Below are positions 1 to 8,106 of a stretch of DNA of 64,000 nt, piece after piece. Under the pieces are notes generated by a model. It did no database searches and was not told the origin of the DNA. It worked only from the letters and a program-made list of their open reading frames with translations. Both the position numbers and the translations under genes were made by a program. The first letter of the stretch is position 1, and each line of letters begins with the position of its first letter. The stretch is taken from assembly GCA_947499955.1 (NCBI GenBank), contig CANMQI010000001.1, positions 744,001-808,000 of the forward strand, read 5' to 3'. This DNA comes from an uncultured Granulosicoccus sp. Its GTDB lineage: Bacteria > Pseudomonadota > Gammaproteobacteria > Granulosicoccales > Granulosicoccaceae.

Positions 1-636
1 TGGCTGGGATCCGTGGGTGCCGACTACGGCATCATCGCCGTGGCCAAGGATAGCCCGGTGCAGTCACTGGACGATCTGCTCGCTCAGATGAAATCCGACC
101 CACGTTCCGTTGCCATCGGTGGTGGTTCAGCCGTGGGTGGCTGGGATCATCTGAAAGTGCTGCTGGTGGCCACCAAGGCGGGAATCGAAGATGTACGTAC
201 CGTCAAGTACGTGGCCTTCGACGGCGGCGGTGAGGCGATCACACAGGTGCTCGGTGGCTCATTGCAGGCCTATACCGGTGATGCCTCCGAAGCCAAGGGC
301 TTTGTGGATTCAGGCGATATCCGCATCATCGCGGTGCTCGCGCCGGAACGGCTCGAAGGCGACTTCGCCTCCTTCCCGACGGCCCGTGAACAGGGCATCG
401 ATGTTGTCGGCGCCAACTGGCGCGGTTTCTATGCCCCGGGTGGCATGAGCGATGAAGCGTATGACTACTGGGTAGAGACAATCGGCAAGGTCTACGCCTC
501 CGATGAATGGAAGCAATCCATGGCAGACAGCGGCCTGGCCCCTCTGGACCTGCAAGGCGCCGAGTTCGAAGCCTTCGTGGCCGAATCAGTCTCCTCGATC
601 ACTGACCTGTCCAGACAGATCGGCCTGATCAAGTAA
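1..636 (+). CDS. tctC: TctC-family solute-binding protein of a tripartite tricarboxylate transporter, 5' end missing
   Basis: The reading frame is open from base 1 to a TAA at 634-636, so the N-terminus with its signal peptide lies before the window and about the last 211 residues are present. TctC proteins bind carboxylates or related solutes in the periplasm and hand them to the TctA/TctB membrane pair. What is visible fits the second half of the fold: a VGGWDHLK-type loop, a FDGGGEAITQVLGG segment, and a C-terminal helix with a GLIK end. The two genes that follow are tctB and tctA, which settles the family. The substrate cannot be read from the sequence. The GTG at 13 is not a real start. 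Confidence 0.9.
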   Translation, partial: WLGSVGADYGIIAVAKDSPVQSLDDLLAQMKSDPRSVAIGGGSAVGGWDHLKVLLVATKAGIEDVRTVKYVAFDGGGEAITQVLGGSLQAYTGDASEAKGFVDSGDIRIIAVLAPERLEGDFASFPTAREQGIDVVGANWRGFYAPGGMSDEAYDYWVETIGKVYASDEWKQSMADSGLAPLDLQGAEFEAFVAESVSSITDLSRQIGLIK

Positions 637-643
637 GCGTTTC

Positions 644-664
644 GGAGCCTGTCATTCAGGCTCC
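644..664 (+). terminator. Intra-operon hairpin after tctC
   Basis: A perfect 8-bp inverted repeat (GGAGCCTG / CAGGCTCC) with a 5-nt loop lies 8 bases after the tctC stop. No T run follows, so it is more likely a 3'-end stabiliser or partial attenuator between tctC and tctB than a full terminator. Similar hairpins follow two other binding-protein genes in this window. Confidence 0.5.
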
Positions 665-759
665 CGAGAGGGTCGACATGCCCGCCCGGCCGTGCGCCCG
701 GTGCGCGGCATGCCGACCTCTTGCCCCCTCCCGTACCAACCTACCCAGAGTTATCCATC

Positions 760-1191
760 ATGAGTGATCGCATTTTCGGTGGCGTCGGACTCCTGTTCGC
801 GCTGCTGTTCATCTGGGCGGCCTTCCATATCGAGTTGAGCTTCATCTCCGATCCGGTCGGACCGCGAACCTTTCCCATCATCATTGCCATTGTCATGGCC
901 GTGTCCAGCCTGGTCATCTTCATCAAGCCCGATGTCGAACCGAAATGGCCCCAGGCAGCGCGCCTGCTGGAGATCGTCATCGCCGCGGCGGTCATGGTGC
1001 TCTACGCCCTGGCACTACCGGTCGCAGGCTTCCTGATCGCCACCGCTGTCGCAGCCGCCTTTCTGACATGGCGACTGGGAACCCAGCCTCTGTGGGCTGT
1101 TGTCTCCGGCGTGCTGACCTCTGTCGGCATCTACACCGTTTTTCATCTGATTCTGGGACTGTCGCTCGCGCGCGGCCCGTTCGGATTCTAG
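760..1191 (+). CDS. tctB: TctB-family small membrane subunit of tripartite tricarboxylate transporter
   Basis: This 143-residue protein has about four hydrophobic segments, the usual TctB layout. TctB is the small, poorly conserved inner-membrane partner of TctA. I chose the ATG at 760 (MSDRIFGG...). An upstream in-frame TTG at 721 would add a non-hydrophobic leader and is less likely. The order tctC-tctB-tctA and the 15-base gap to tctA support an operon. The family call rests on length, topology and context more than on any signature residue. Confidence 0.85.
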   Translation: MSDRIFGGVGLLFALLFIWAAFHIELSFISDPVGPRTFPIIIAIVMAVSSLVIFIKPDVEPKWPQAARLLEIVIAAAVMVLYALALPVAGFLIATAVAAAFLTWRLGTQPLWAVVSGVLTSVGIYTVFHLILGLSLARGPFGF

Positions 1192-1206
1192 GGAGCACCA
1201 GGACTG

Positions 1207-2742
1207 ATGGAATCACTCAATTCGTTACTCAACGGCTTTGCTGTCGCCCTGACGTGGCAGCATGTCTTTCTGGCATTGATGGGCTGCTTTCTGGGCACCA
1301 TCATCGGTGCCCTGCCCGGCCTCGGCCCCTCGAACGGGGTGGCCATACTCATCCCACTGGCGTTCACCCTGGGTCTGGCCCCGACTGCCGCCATGATCCT
1401 GCTGACGTCGGTGTATTACGGCGCCATGTACGGTGGACGCATCTCCTCGATTCTGCTCAACATCCCGGGGGACGAACCGGCGTTGATGACCACCCTGGAT
1501 GGCTATCCGATGGCCCAGCAGGGACGCGCCGGTGAAGCGCTGGCCCTGTCCGGTGTCGCCTCGTTTGTCGGTGCCTTCTTTGCCACCTGGGGTCTGGTCT
1601 TTCTGGCCCCGCAACTGGTCAAGGTGGCCCTGTTGTTCGGACCTGCCGAGTACTTCGCCCTGTTTACCCTGGCCTTTGCCACCCTGGGCGGCATCACCTC
1701 GAAGAACCAGGCCAAGGCCGCTTTCGCCGCCGCGCTGGGTATCGTGATTGCCATGGTCGGTGTGGATGGCCAGACCGGTGTACCCCGGTTTACCTTTGGT
1801 GAAGTGCACTTGTATGACGGTATCGATTTCCTGGTGGCCATCGTCGGACTCTTCGCGCTGTCCGAGGTGTTCCTGTTTCTCGAACATCGCGGTGATGGCA
1901 CCGGCGAAGGCAAGCAGGCCAGCGTGGGTATCGGTCGCATCACACCCTCCTGGAAACTGCTGAAGAGCTGCACACCCACCATGCTGCGCACCTCTTTCAT
2001 CGGCTTCATTGCGGGTGTTCTGCCAGGTGCCGGCGCATCGCTGGGTTCCTTCATCTCCTATTCGATCGAAAAGAAGCTGGTCGACAAGGAAGGCACTTTC
2101 GGCACCGGCGACCCCCGTGGGGTTGCAGCACCGGAAGCGGGCAACAATGCAGCGGCCGGTGGTGCTCTGGTACCCATGCTGGCGCTGGGTGTCCCGGGTT
2201 CAGGTACGACAGCGGTGCTTCTGGCCATGTTGCTGGCGCTGAACATCACCCCCGGACCTCTTCTGTTCATCTCCAACCCCGATGTGGTCTGGGGTCTGAT
2301 TGCAGCACTGTTTCTCGGCAACTTCATGCTGCTGGCCATGAACATCCCCATGGTGGGCATGTTCGTCCGGGTCCTGTTGATTCCCCCACGCATCCTGATG
2401 CCCATTGTCGCCATGATCTCCTTCGTGGGTATCTACGGTATCTCCGGTTCCACCTTCGATCTCATGGTCATGATCGTCTTCGGTCTCATGGGCTGGGTTC
2501 TGCGCAAGCTGGATGTGCCACTGGTGCCGGTCATTCTGGGCATTCTGCTGGGCAACAACATGGAAGACAATCTGCGTCGTGCCATGACCATCTCCGATGG
2601 CGACTGGAGCATTCTGCTCAGCTCACCGCTGGCCATCGGCCTGTGGCTCGTGTCCATCATCGGTTTTGTTCTGCCCATCCTGCTCGGCGGCATCATCCGC
2701 CGTCGCATGCGCCGTGATGAGGTGGGTGCCGTTCAGGATTGA
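1207..2742 (+). CDS. tctA: TctA-family large membrane subunit of tripartite tricarboxylate transporter
   Basis: The 511-residue polytopic membrane protein carries the two halves typical of TctA: an N-terminal GALPGLGPSNG motif near residues 36-46, and a mid-protein repeat that pairs GVLPGAGASLG with a GNNAAAGGALVPMLALG stretch near residues 310-330. Length matches the family (about 500). It should form the secondary-active translocation pore that takes solute from TctC, probably driven by an ion gradient. A 9-bp hairpin sits just past the stop. The nearest regulator is the convergent LysR gene, but whether it controls this operon is unknown. Confidence 0.93.
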   Translation: MESLNSLLNGFAVALTWQHVFLALMGCFLGTIIGALPGLGPSNGVAILIPLAFTLGLAPTAAMILLTSVYYGAMYGGRISSILLNIPGDEPALMTTLDGYPMAQQGRAGEALALSGVASFVGAFFATWGLVFLAPQLVKVALLFGPAEYFALFTLAFATLGGITSKNQAKAAFAAALGIVIAMVGVDGQTGVPRFTFGEVHLYDGIDFLVAIVGLFALSEVFLFLEHRGDGTGEGKQASVGIGRITPSWKLLKSCTPTMLRTSFIGFIAGVLPGAGASLGSFISYSIEKKLVDKEGTFGTGDPRGVAAPEAGNNAAAGGALVPMLALGVPGSGTTAVLLAMLLALNITPGPLLFISNPDVVWGLIAALFLGNFMLLAMNIPMVGMFVRVLLIPPRILMPIVAMISFVGIYGISGSTFDLMVMIVFGLMGWVLRKLDVPLVPVILGILLGNNMEDNLRRAMTISDGDWSILLSSPLAIGLWLVSIIGFVLPILLGGIIRRRMRRDEVGAVQD

Positions 2743-2754
2743 GTCATGCGCTGA

Positions 2755-2775
2755 GCTGCCTGACGATCAGGCAGC
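2755..2775. terminator. Hairpin between convergent tctA and LysR genes
   Basis: A perfect 9-bp stem (GCTGCCTGA / TCAGGCAGC) with a CGA loop lies 12 bases after the tctA stop and about 100 bases past the end of the convergent LysR gene. Neither side has a T tract, so termination strength is uncertain. Confidence 0.5.
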
Positions 2776-2877
2776 ACCAGGCCCCTGCGCGATGCAGGGC
2801 ACAGGCTTCACCGGGCAAGGACGCCCTTGAAGACTGCCAGGCGAGGGTTTGCACGATCGCTGCCCCGATGTGCCTGC

Positions 2878-3825
2878 TCAGGCATAGGACGGCATTGCCT
2901 CCACTTCCCGGAACAACCACTCCTTGAACAGCACCACACGATCATCATCCGTGGTGTTCTCCAGACTGATGACATGGTAGGCATGCTGCAGGCGGACTCG
3001 GTGTTCGAACGGTACCACCAGTCGCCCCATCTCAAGGTCATTGGCCGCCAGCTGCTCCAGGCTGAGCACCACGCCCTGCGCCTCGACGGCCGCGGCCAGA
3101 GCCAGCGATACCCGATTGAAGCGCATGCCGCGTGTCCCGTCTACCTGAGTGGCGCCCACGGCCTCCAGCCAGCTGGTCCAGTCCGGTCGACCCTCATAGG
3201 GTGTCTCGTCATGCAACAGGGTGTGATTTTCCAGATCGCTCGGCGTGCGCAAGGGTCGCTGCTCATCGTGGAGCAATGCCGGACTGCACATCGGCAAGGA
3301 GGTGACGCTCATCAGTTTCTCCACCCGGCATCCCGGATAGTTGCCGCTACCGAAGCGAATGGCGACATCGATATCATGCTTGCGCAGTATCTCCTCGCTC
3401 AGTGACGGCGCCGACACATTGGTATCCACCAGATCGCCACTGGCCGACACACGCAGATCGATCGAGGGGTGCTCTTCCACAAAGCGATGCATGCGAGGCA
3501 TCAACCATTTGGAGGCAAATGAGGGTGCCATCCAGACATCCAGACTGTCGGCCGAAGGTTCGGCCCGGATCTGTTGAACGGCTTCATTGACGCTCTGGAA
3601 CCCGTCTTGCAGTTTCTGCAAACCGGACTTGCCAGCCCCGGTGAGTGCCAGACCGCGATTCAGGCGATGAAACAACTGGACCCCGAGTAACTCCTCGAGC
3701 ATGCGTATCTGCTGGCTGACTGCCGCCGGTGTCACGTTCAGCTCCTCGGCCGCCTTGCTGAAACTCTCATGCCTGGCCGCAACTTCAAAGGCATTCAAGG
3801 CATTGAGTGGAAGTGGTCCTGCCAT
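2878..3825 (-). CDS. LysR-type transcriptional regulator, GcvA-like
   Basis: This 315-residue protein has an N-terminal winged helix-turn-helix (ALNAFEVAARHESFSKAAEE, then TPAAVSQQIRMLEE, about residues 8-45). A LysR effector-binding domain follows from about residue 90. The opening PLPLNALNAFEVAARH is characteristic of the GcvA branch of the LysR family. Such proteins bind DNA as tetramers and respond to a small molecule, often an amino acid or organic acid. It converges on tctA and is divergent from the DUF1127 gene, with a 187-bp shared upstream region that holds a 16-bp palindrome. Its target is not certain: either the Tct operon, the DUF1127 gene or itself. Confidence 0.9.
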   Translation of the reverse strand: MAGPLPLNALNAFEVAARHESFSKAAEELNVTPAAVSQQIRMLEELLGVQLFHRLNRGLALTGAGKSGLQKLQDGFQSVNEAVQQIRAEPSADSLDVWMAPSFASKWLMPRMHRFVEEHPSIDLRVSASGDLVDTNVSAPSLSEEILRKHDIDVAIRFGSGNYPGCRVEKLMSVTSLPMCSPALLHDEQRPLRTPSDLENHTLLHDETPYEGRPDWTSWLEAVGATQVDGTRGMRFNRVSLALAAAVEAQGVVLSLEQLAANDLEMGRLVVPFEHRVRLQHAYHVISLENTTDDDRVVLFKEWLFREVEAMPSYA

Positions 3826-3842
3826 ATGTCATTCACTGAGTA

Positions 3843-3858
3843 AGTTGTACTAACAACT
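3843..3858. promoter_or_regulatory. Candidate LysR autoregulatory palindrome
   Basis: AGTTGT-ACTA-ACAACT is a perfect 6-bp inverted repeat with a 4-base centre, 18 bases upstream of the LysR start. Position and shape suit a LysR binding site. The assignment is inference. The rest of the divergent gap (3826-4012) shows no other clear element apart from the AGGAGAGA ribosome-binding site before 4013. Confidence 0.4.
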
Positions 3859-4012
3859 ACCGAAAGAAAATGTCGTTTGTCACTCTCGGCAACGATGCCT
3901 ACATTGAACACAAGCCAGATACGGCTATCAGTTGGCTAGCTCAATGCAGTGTGAGAGCAGAAACAGCCTGGATTGATGAATCGATTTTCATGCAGCTTAT
4001 CAGGAGAGACAT

Positions 4013-4372
4013 ATGTTCAAGGCACTCAAGAAAATAGCGAATGGATATGAGCGTTACATGACCTACCGGGGTCGTACCATCGCGCGCGACTATCTTCTGC
4101 GGTCTGATGACCGCATGTTGGCAGACAACGGCTTTTCACGTGAACTGCTGACACAGGGCGTCGATGCCTGGCCATGGCGCACCATGGACGAGCAGGAGCA
4201 CGTTCTCAGGGCAAGCATCGATCAGGCTACGAAACGACAGGCCATGAAGGATCTGAACAGCATGACTGATGCAGAACTGCATGACCTGGGTATTACTCGC
4301 GGCAACATCGACGTTACCGTCACGTCAGGTCGCCCGGGGGTGGAACGCGACGAAGCCCTGAAAGTTGCCTGA
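4013..4372 (+). CDS. Small protein with two DUF1127-like motifs
   Basis: DUF1127 proteins are usually about 50-70 residues and rich in Arg. Known members in alphaproteobacteria have been tied to RNA turnover and phosphate or stress physiology. This one has 119 residues and appears to carry the motif twice. Copy 1 (about residues 23-46) and copy 2 (about residues 80-104) share the pattern L-x4-D-x2-L-x-D-x-G-[FI]-[ST]-R. A strong AGGAGAGA site lies 5 bases before the ATG. It is divergent from the LysR gene. It is followed by a 7-bp inverted repeat at 4413-4428. Function is unknown. The duplication is my reading and should be checked by self-alignment. Confidence 0.75.
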   Translation: MFKALKKIANGYERYMTYRGRTIARDYLLRSDDRMLADNGFSRELLTQGVDAWPWRTMDEQEHVLRASIDQATKRQAMKDLNSMTDAELHDLGITRGNIDVTVTSGRPGVERDEALKVA

Positions 4373-4412
4373 TCACCCTGTCACTGCCGGTGACATGATT
4401 GTCATATCAGCA

Positions 4413-4428
4413 TCGAGGCAAGCCTCGA
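4413..4428. terminator. Hairpin between convergent DUF1127 gene and glycan cluster
   Basis: TCGAGGC-AA-GCCTCGA is a 7-bp perfect inverted repeat. A second weaker one (TGTCAC / GTGACA) lies at 4379-4395. Both sit between genes that converge from 4372 and 4442, so a two-way terminator is plausible. No T tract is present. Confidence 0.4.
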
Positions 4429-4441
4429 ACTGAAAGGACAA

Positions 4442-5218
4442 TCATGTCGCCACGGCATCCTGCACCGAACTGAGCACGATTCCCTGCTCACTCAGGACAT
4501 TCAGCATGTCCTGTGTATCCAGAACCTTGTCGCGGCGACTCACGAAGATGGCATCCGTGCTGCCGTCGATGGAATGCTCTCGATCTGACAAGGGAACCAT
4601 CCTGGGTGCCCCACGCCGGGGCAGACCCAACACACCCCGACTCGATTCCCGCCAGGCTTGCCACAATGCAAGCTGGTCATGAAACCAGGCAACTTCATTT
4701 CCGGGCTTGCGTTTTGTCGTACCTTCGGTCTGTTGGGTCAATTGCGCATAGCGATCCAGCAGCCTTGCCGCAGAATCCGTGCGCATGAACGTCAGCACGG
4801 CCACCGCGAATCGTGCATGTGCACGCTTGCGGGAGCGATAGGTTACCGCGAAGTCCCCTTGCGCTGCGATACGTTCCAGCATGGGCGCCATGGGTTGCAA
4901 CAACAGCGTATCGGCATCAACCCAGGTTACAGGCTCCTGGCAGGCGTGGTAGCTCTCATGCAGCAGTCGCACCTTGAGTCGCAGTATGGCAGCGCTCCTT
5001 GGCACCGGCCCCTTCATTTCCATGGGCGTGCCATCCTGCAGGTCGGCATGACCATGAAATCGGGCATTCGGATACAACTGCCTGGCGGCCTCCAGATAGG
5101 CCTCCGGCCAACCGATGGCATGAACTTCCAGAGGAATATCCGGATTGCTGGCCCGATGCGAGGCCAGCAACAGGCATAACATGTCCAGATAATTGAACGT
5201 TGCGCAGGTGACGAGCAT
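4442..5218 (-). CDS. Glycosyltransferase-like protein with DxD-type motif
   Basis: This 258-residue soluble protein opens with a GT-A-like first strand (LVTCATFNYLDMLCLL) and has a WVDADTLLL segment near residue 100. That resembles the metal- and nucleotide-sugar-binding DxD motif of glycosyltransferases. There is no signal peptide or membrane segment. The start is three bases after the stop of the upstream gene, so the two are almost certainly co-transcribed. It is the last gene of the minus-strand glycan cluster that starts at 8070. Donor, acceptor and final product cannot be told. I do not recognise a named family. Confidence 0.65.
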   Translation of the reverse strand: MLVTCATFNYLDMLCLLLASHRASNPDIPLEVHAIGWPEAYLEAARQLYPNARFHGHADLQDGTPMEMKGPVPRSAAILRLKVRLLHESYHACQEPVTWVDADTLLLQPMAPMLERIAAQGDFAVTYRSRKRAHARFAVAVLTFMRTDSAARLLDRYAQLTQQTEGTTKRKPGNEVAWFHDQLALWQAWRESSRGVLGLPRRGAPRMVPLSDREHSIDGSTDAIFVSRRDKVLDTQDMLNVLSEQGIVLSSVQDAVAT

Positions 5219-5221
5219 CGC

Positions 5222-6067
5222 CTATTTGTGTCGCAAGGCAAAGTTACCCGTTATTTCATACTTCTTGAAACGACTGTTCAACGGGTAGCCATACATGATG
5301 CGCGACGGCTCGTACAGGTCGTAGACGCATTTATTGAAGATGGCCATGTTCAGATTGGCAATCTCACCACGCTCGCTCAGACCGTCAAAGACATCGATCA
5401 TGTTATCCATGAGCTGCATGACAGACTTGCGGTTTCCGCCGCAGATACCGGCATTGAGTTTTATCTGATCTTCATAGTATGCCTGCCCGAAGGCGGCCAC
5501 CATCTTGTTGCGGTTGAGCTTGTCGTTGTATTCGCCGGCATCGCCACCGCAGTAGATATCGAAATTCTCATCATCGATCAGGTCGAAGGGATTGCTGAAG
5601 AATTCGATATCGAACAGATCGAGCATGAAGACACGTTCGATATCCGGGTTGGCTATCAGGTATTCCTGATAGCACTGATAGCGCTCATCGTTGACCGAAC
5701 GCGGAGTCTTCAGGGTATAGCGCTCGAACCTCACTTCCGGCCTTGCCCACTTGTCGATGAAGGGCTGGCTCAGACGATCGTGAAAGATGACAGCTTCACA
5801 GCCAACCTTCAGCAGGCTTTCGTACCAGACTTCGATGCGCTCGTATTCATCCTCACGTGCAATGCCGGGCAGCTCGGACCGGGCACCACCGCGACGACTG
5901 CGCGCCCAGGTCTTGAAGTGCTTGAACCAGTTGCTCTTCTTCTTGGCGCCGGACTGCGGATCCGGTTTGCCGGTGAAGTAGGTGGTGAATATGACATCCC
6001 TTCCCACGGCCTCAGGCTCCCACAGCCGCATGACGATAGTGACGATGCTCACCGGAACCACGTACAT
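5222..6067 (-). CDS. Putative glycosyltransferase-like protein
   Basis: The 281-residue product reads VIFTTYFTGKPDPQ near its N-terminus and FMLDLFDIEFF in the middle. The latter is a D-x-x-D-like segment in a setting typical of nucleotide-diphospho-sugar transferases that act on cell-surface glycans. Two starts are possible: ATG 6067 (overlapping the FkbM gene by 56 bases) or ATG 6031 (overlapping by 20). The protein core begins after both. Basic residues are concentrated at about residues 40-60 (KKKSNWFKHFKTWARSRRGG), and the protein is predicted cytoplasmic. Family assignment is tentative. Neighbours on both sides, a methyltransferase and a second transferase-like protein, support a shared role in polysaccharide or glycoprotein modification. 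Confidence 0.6.
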   Translation of the reverse strand: MYVVPVSIVTIVMRLWEPEAVGRDVIFTTYFTGKPDPQSGAKKKSNWFKHFKTWARSRRGGARSELPGIAREDEYERIEVWYESLLKVGCEAVIFHDRLSQPFIDKWARPEVRFERYTLKTPRSVNDERYQCYQEYLIANPDIERVFMLDLFDIEFFSNPFDLIDDENFDIYCGGDAGEYNDKLNRNKMVAAFGQAYYEDQIKLNAGICGGNRKSVMQLMDNMIDVFDGLSERGEIANLNMAIFNKCVYDLYEPSRIMYGYPLNSRFKKYEITGNFALRHK

Positions 6068-6770
6068 TGCTCCAGGCCAGCTCGTAACCGCGTGCCAGCA
6101 TCCAGTCCTGGATGGTGGAACCGTCAGGCATCAGGTCACCGTCACCTTTCGGGTGCACTTCCAGAAAGATATCCGCCGGCGGTGAATCCTGCAGCAAGCC
6201 ATCCATGCCGGCCAGCACCTGCCCCTCAGCCCCCTCGACGTCGATCTTGATGATGTTCGGCGTGACGTTTTCCCGAGCGCAGAAACTGGCCAGGGTGCTC
6301 AGCTCCACGGAGATGGCCCCGGTTGCGCCCTTGCTGGTCGCAATGGAATGACGCCCTTCACCTTCGCAGCCACGAATATGCAGTTCAACCTGCCCTTCCG
6401 ATGCGCCCAATGCGAGTTGATGTGGATGCACCCGTGCAGACAGGTCGTTGAGACCGATGTTGTTGCTCAACTGCCGGAAGTTGCGCGGTTCGGGTTCGAA
6501 GGCGTGCACCTGTGACTGACCGCCCTTCTCGCCATTGGCCAGCAAGATGCTGATCAGTCCGATATTGGCGCCGATATCGAATATCGTGTCGCCCTCGCGC
6601 AATACCGCACGCATGTGCTGTACCAGCTCCGACTCTATCTCGATTTCACGTGCCCGTCGTATCTCGCGCGGCGCGGCAATGCCCAGCGTGACCTTTTGTC
6701 CCAGCAGCTTGAAATCGAAGACCGACGGCTTGCCAGTAAGCTTGTTCAGATAAAATCGGAATAGATTCAT
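6012..6770 (-). CDS. FkbM-family SAM-dependent methyltransferase
   Basis: The class I methyltransferase fold is clear. DTIFDIGANIGLISILLA is the SAM-binding motif I, HAFEPEPRNFRQL the motif II acidic loop, and IIKIDVEGAEGQVLAGM the FkbM signature before a conserved FLEVHP segment. FkbM enzymes are O-methyltransferases. In bacterial polysaccharide clusters they often methylate sugar hydroxyls. I prefer the ATG at 6770 (MNLFRFYLNK). A GTG at 6806 would add 12 residues that look non-coding in character. It overlaps the downstream transferase gene and is flanked by glycosyltransferase-like genes, which suggests methylation of a surface glycan. Confidence 0.85.
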   Translation of the reverse strand: MNLFRFYLNKLTGKPSVFDFKLLGQKVTLGIAAPREIRRAREIEIESELVQHMRAVLREGDTIFDIGANIGLISILLANGEKGGQSQVHAFEPEPRNFRQLSNNIGLNDLSARVHPHQLALGASEGQVELHIRGCEGEGRHSIATSKGATGAISVELSTLASFCARENVTPNIIKIDVEGAEGQVLAGMDGLLQDSPPADIFLEVHPKGDGDLMPDGSTIQDWMLARGYELAWSNVRGSGEHRHYRHAAVGA

Positions 6771-6859
6771 GCGTTTGTGACAATGGAGGGTGGCGTGGAA
6801 TACCACTTGAATGATAAACCACGCACCTTGTCAAAGTACAGACAAGCCGAAACCTGCGC

Positions 6860-7750
6860 TCAGCTACCGCTTTTATCCGTGGCCTTGCGGATCTGTCCAC
6901 GCAGGCGCCCCCAGCGGGAGCCACTGGCATAGCGTCCCTTCTCGGCATGCCGGATGCGATACAGATTCTGCACCTCGATGGGCACACCGTCATACTCGAT
7001 GACACGCCGAAACACGGTGTCTTCGAAGGTCTTGCGCCAGACATCCGTGGGTTTCTGGTACAGCGCAATGGAACCACAATAGCCCACGGCCCTGGCAACA
7101 TCCCCATGCACGATCTGGAAGGCGCCCTTGGGCTTGCTGATGACATTGTGCCGAAACAGTGCTGGATCGATATCGACCGTGCCTTCCTTGTCCAGCGACT
7201 GGTTGAGCATGGGATGCTCCGCCGGCAGCAGATCGGTGATGCCCTCATGGTCGGGATAACACAGACCCGTGCGCTGCGAGGCCACGGCTCTGGCCACGGA
7301 ATCCAGACAGCCGACATGAAAGATCAAGTCGCAATCGGCAAACCAGATCCAGTCTGCCGTACTGTCCAGCGAGGCACGGTTACGACCAATGGCCCGGCGG
7401 AACAGCTCGGCCTTGGGCAATACCTGCCAATCCCAGGTTACATTGGGCACATCGATCTTGTCGAAGCGATCGATCAGTCGACGCATGCCGGTATCTTCGG
7501 CTGCATGAAACAGGGTGTAGGTCAGATCGCATTCACGCGGTGGATGGTTCACCAGGGAGCTGAGCTGGAACTGCGACAGGTGTGCGTATTGCCAGGAATG
7601 ACTGACCACCTGCAGTTTCAGCCGCCCCTCGGGCATCGACAAGGCATCGGGACGTGGTGCTCTGGGCGCAAACCATGACAGCGGCAGCACCGACCCCATC
7701 ACTCGGTTGTAGAACTGGTTCTGCAACCAGATGAATCCATCCGAGCTCAT
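6860..7750 (-). CDS. Glycosyltransferase-like protein (GT-A type)
   Basis: The 296-residue product has LQVVSHSWQYAHLSQFQLSS as a probable first strand and a WIWFADCDLIF segment near residue 135 that corresponds to the DxD region of family-2-like glycosyltransferases. A later segment (GAFQIVHGDVARAVGY) fits the acceptor side. There is no convincing membrane anchor. It overlaps the upstream TPR gene by 4 bases (ATGA), so translation is probably coupled. It lies 89 bases before the FkbM gene. A glycosyltransferase role is inferred from these motifs and the cluster. Substrate is unknown. Confidence 0.65.
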   Translation of the reverse strand: MSSDGFIWLQNQFYNRVMGSVLPLSWFAPRAPRPDALSMPEGRLKLQVVSHSWQYAHLSQFQLSSLVNHPPRECDLTYTLFHAAEDTGMRRLIDRFDKIDVPNVTWDWQVLPKAELFRRAIGRNRASLDSTADWIWFADCDLIFHVGCLDSVARAVASQRTGLCYPDHEGITDLLPAEHPMLNQSLDKEGTVDIDPALFRHNVISKPKGAFQIVHGDVARAVGYCGSIALYQKPTDVWRKTFEDTVFRRVIEYDGVPIEVQNLYRIRHAEKGRYASGSRWGRLRGQIRKATDKSGS

Positions 7751-8070
7751 GCGTCCAGCGCCTTGATGACGCGCTTGCGGAACACGTTGATCTCCTTGGC
7801 CGTCTGCTTGTCACCATTGGCCTCGGCTACCTTTTCACCCTCATCAAAGGCATCGCGGGCCGCCTGCAGCTGTCCATCACCGGCCAGCGCACGGCCCAGC
7901 ACTCGCCAGGCAGCGGAATAATCCGGTTTGATATCCACCGCCTTGCGCAGATGTTCGATGGCCTTGCCGTACTGCTGCTGCGTGAAATAGGCATTGCCCA
8001 GCGTATAGCGCAGCATCTCGCTGTCCTGGCCGCGAGCCAGCATGGCTTCAAAGGTTTCTATCTGATTCAT
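7747..8070 (-). CDS. Small TPR-repeat protein
   Basis: The 107-residue protein holds about two tetratricopeptide repeats, seen as YTLGNAYFTQQQYGKAIEHL and AAWRVLGRALAGDGQLQAAR (about residues 18-37 and 52-71), then a charged C-terminal helix. TPRs mediate protein-protein contacts. No signal peptide is present. It is the first gene of the glycan cluster and overlaps the next one by 4 bases. A role as an adaptor for the glycosyltransferases is possible but not shown. Confidence 0.75.
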   Translation of the reverse strand: MNQIETFEAMLARGQDSEMLRYTLGNAYFTQQQYGKAIEHLRKAVDIKPDYSAAWRVLGRALAGDGQLQAARDAFDEGEKVAEANGDKQTAKEINVFRKRVIKALDA

Positions 8071-8106
8071 GGTGACGGTACCTTGTCCTCAGGAGCCCCT
8101 GCCTGA

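Noticed and set aside
5228-6250. 340-codon plus-strand ORF opposite the glycan cluster
   Set aside because: Antisense to two transferase-like genes with coherent protein features, and no promoter or ribosome-binding site supports it.
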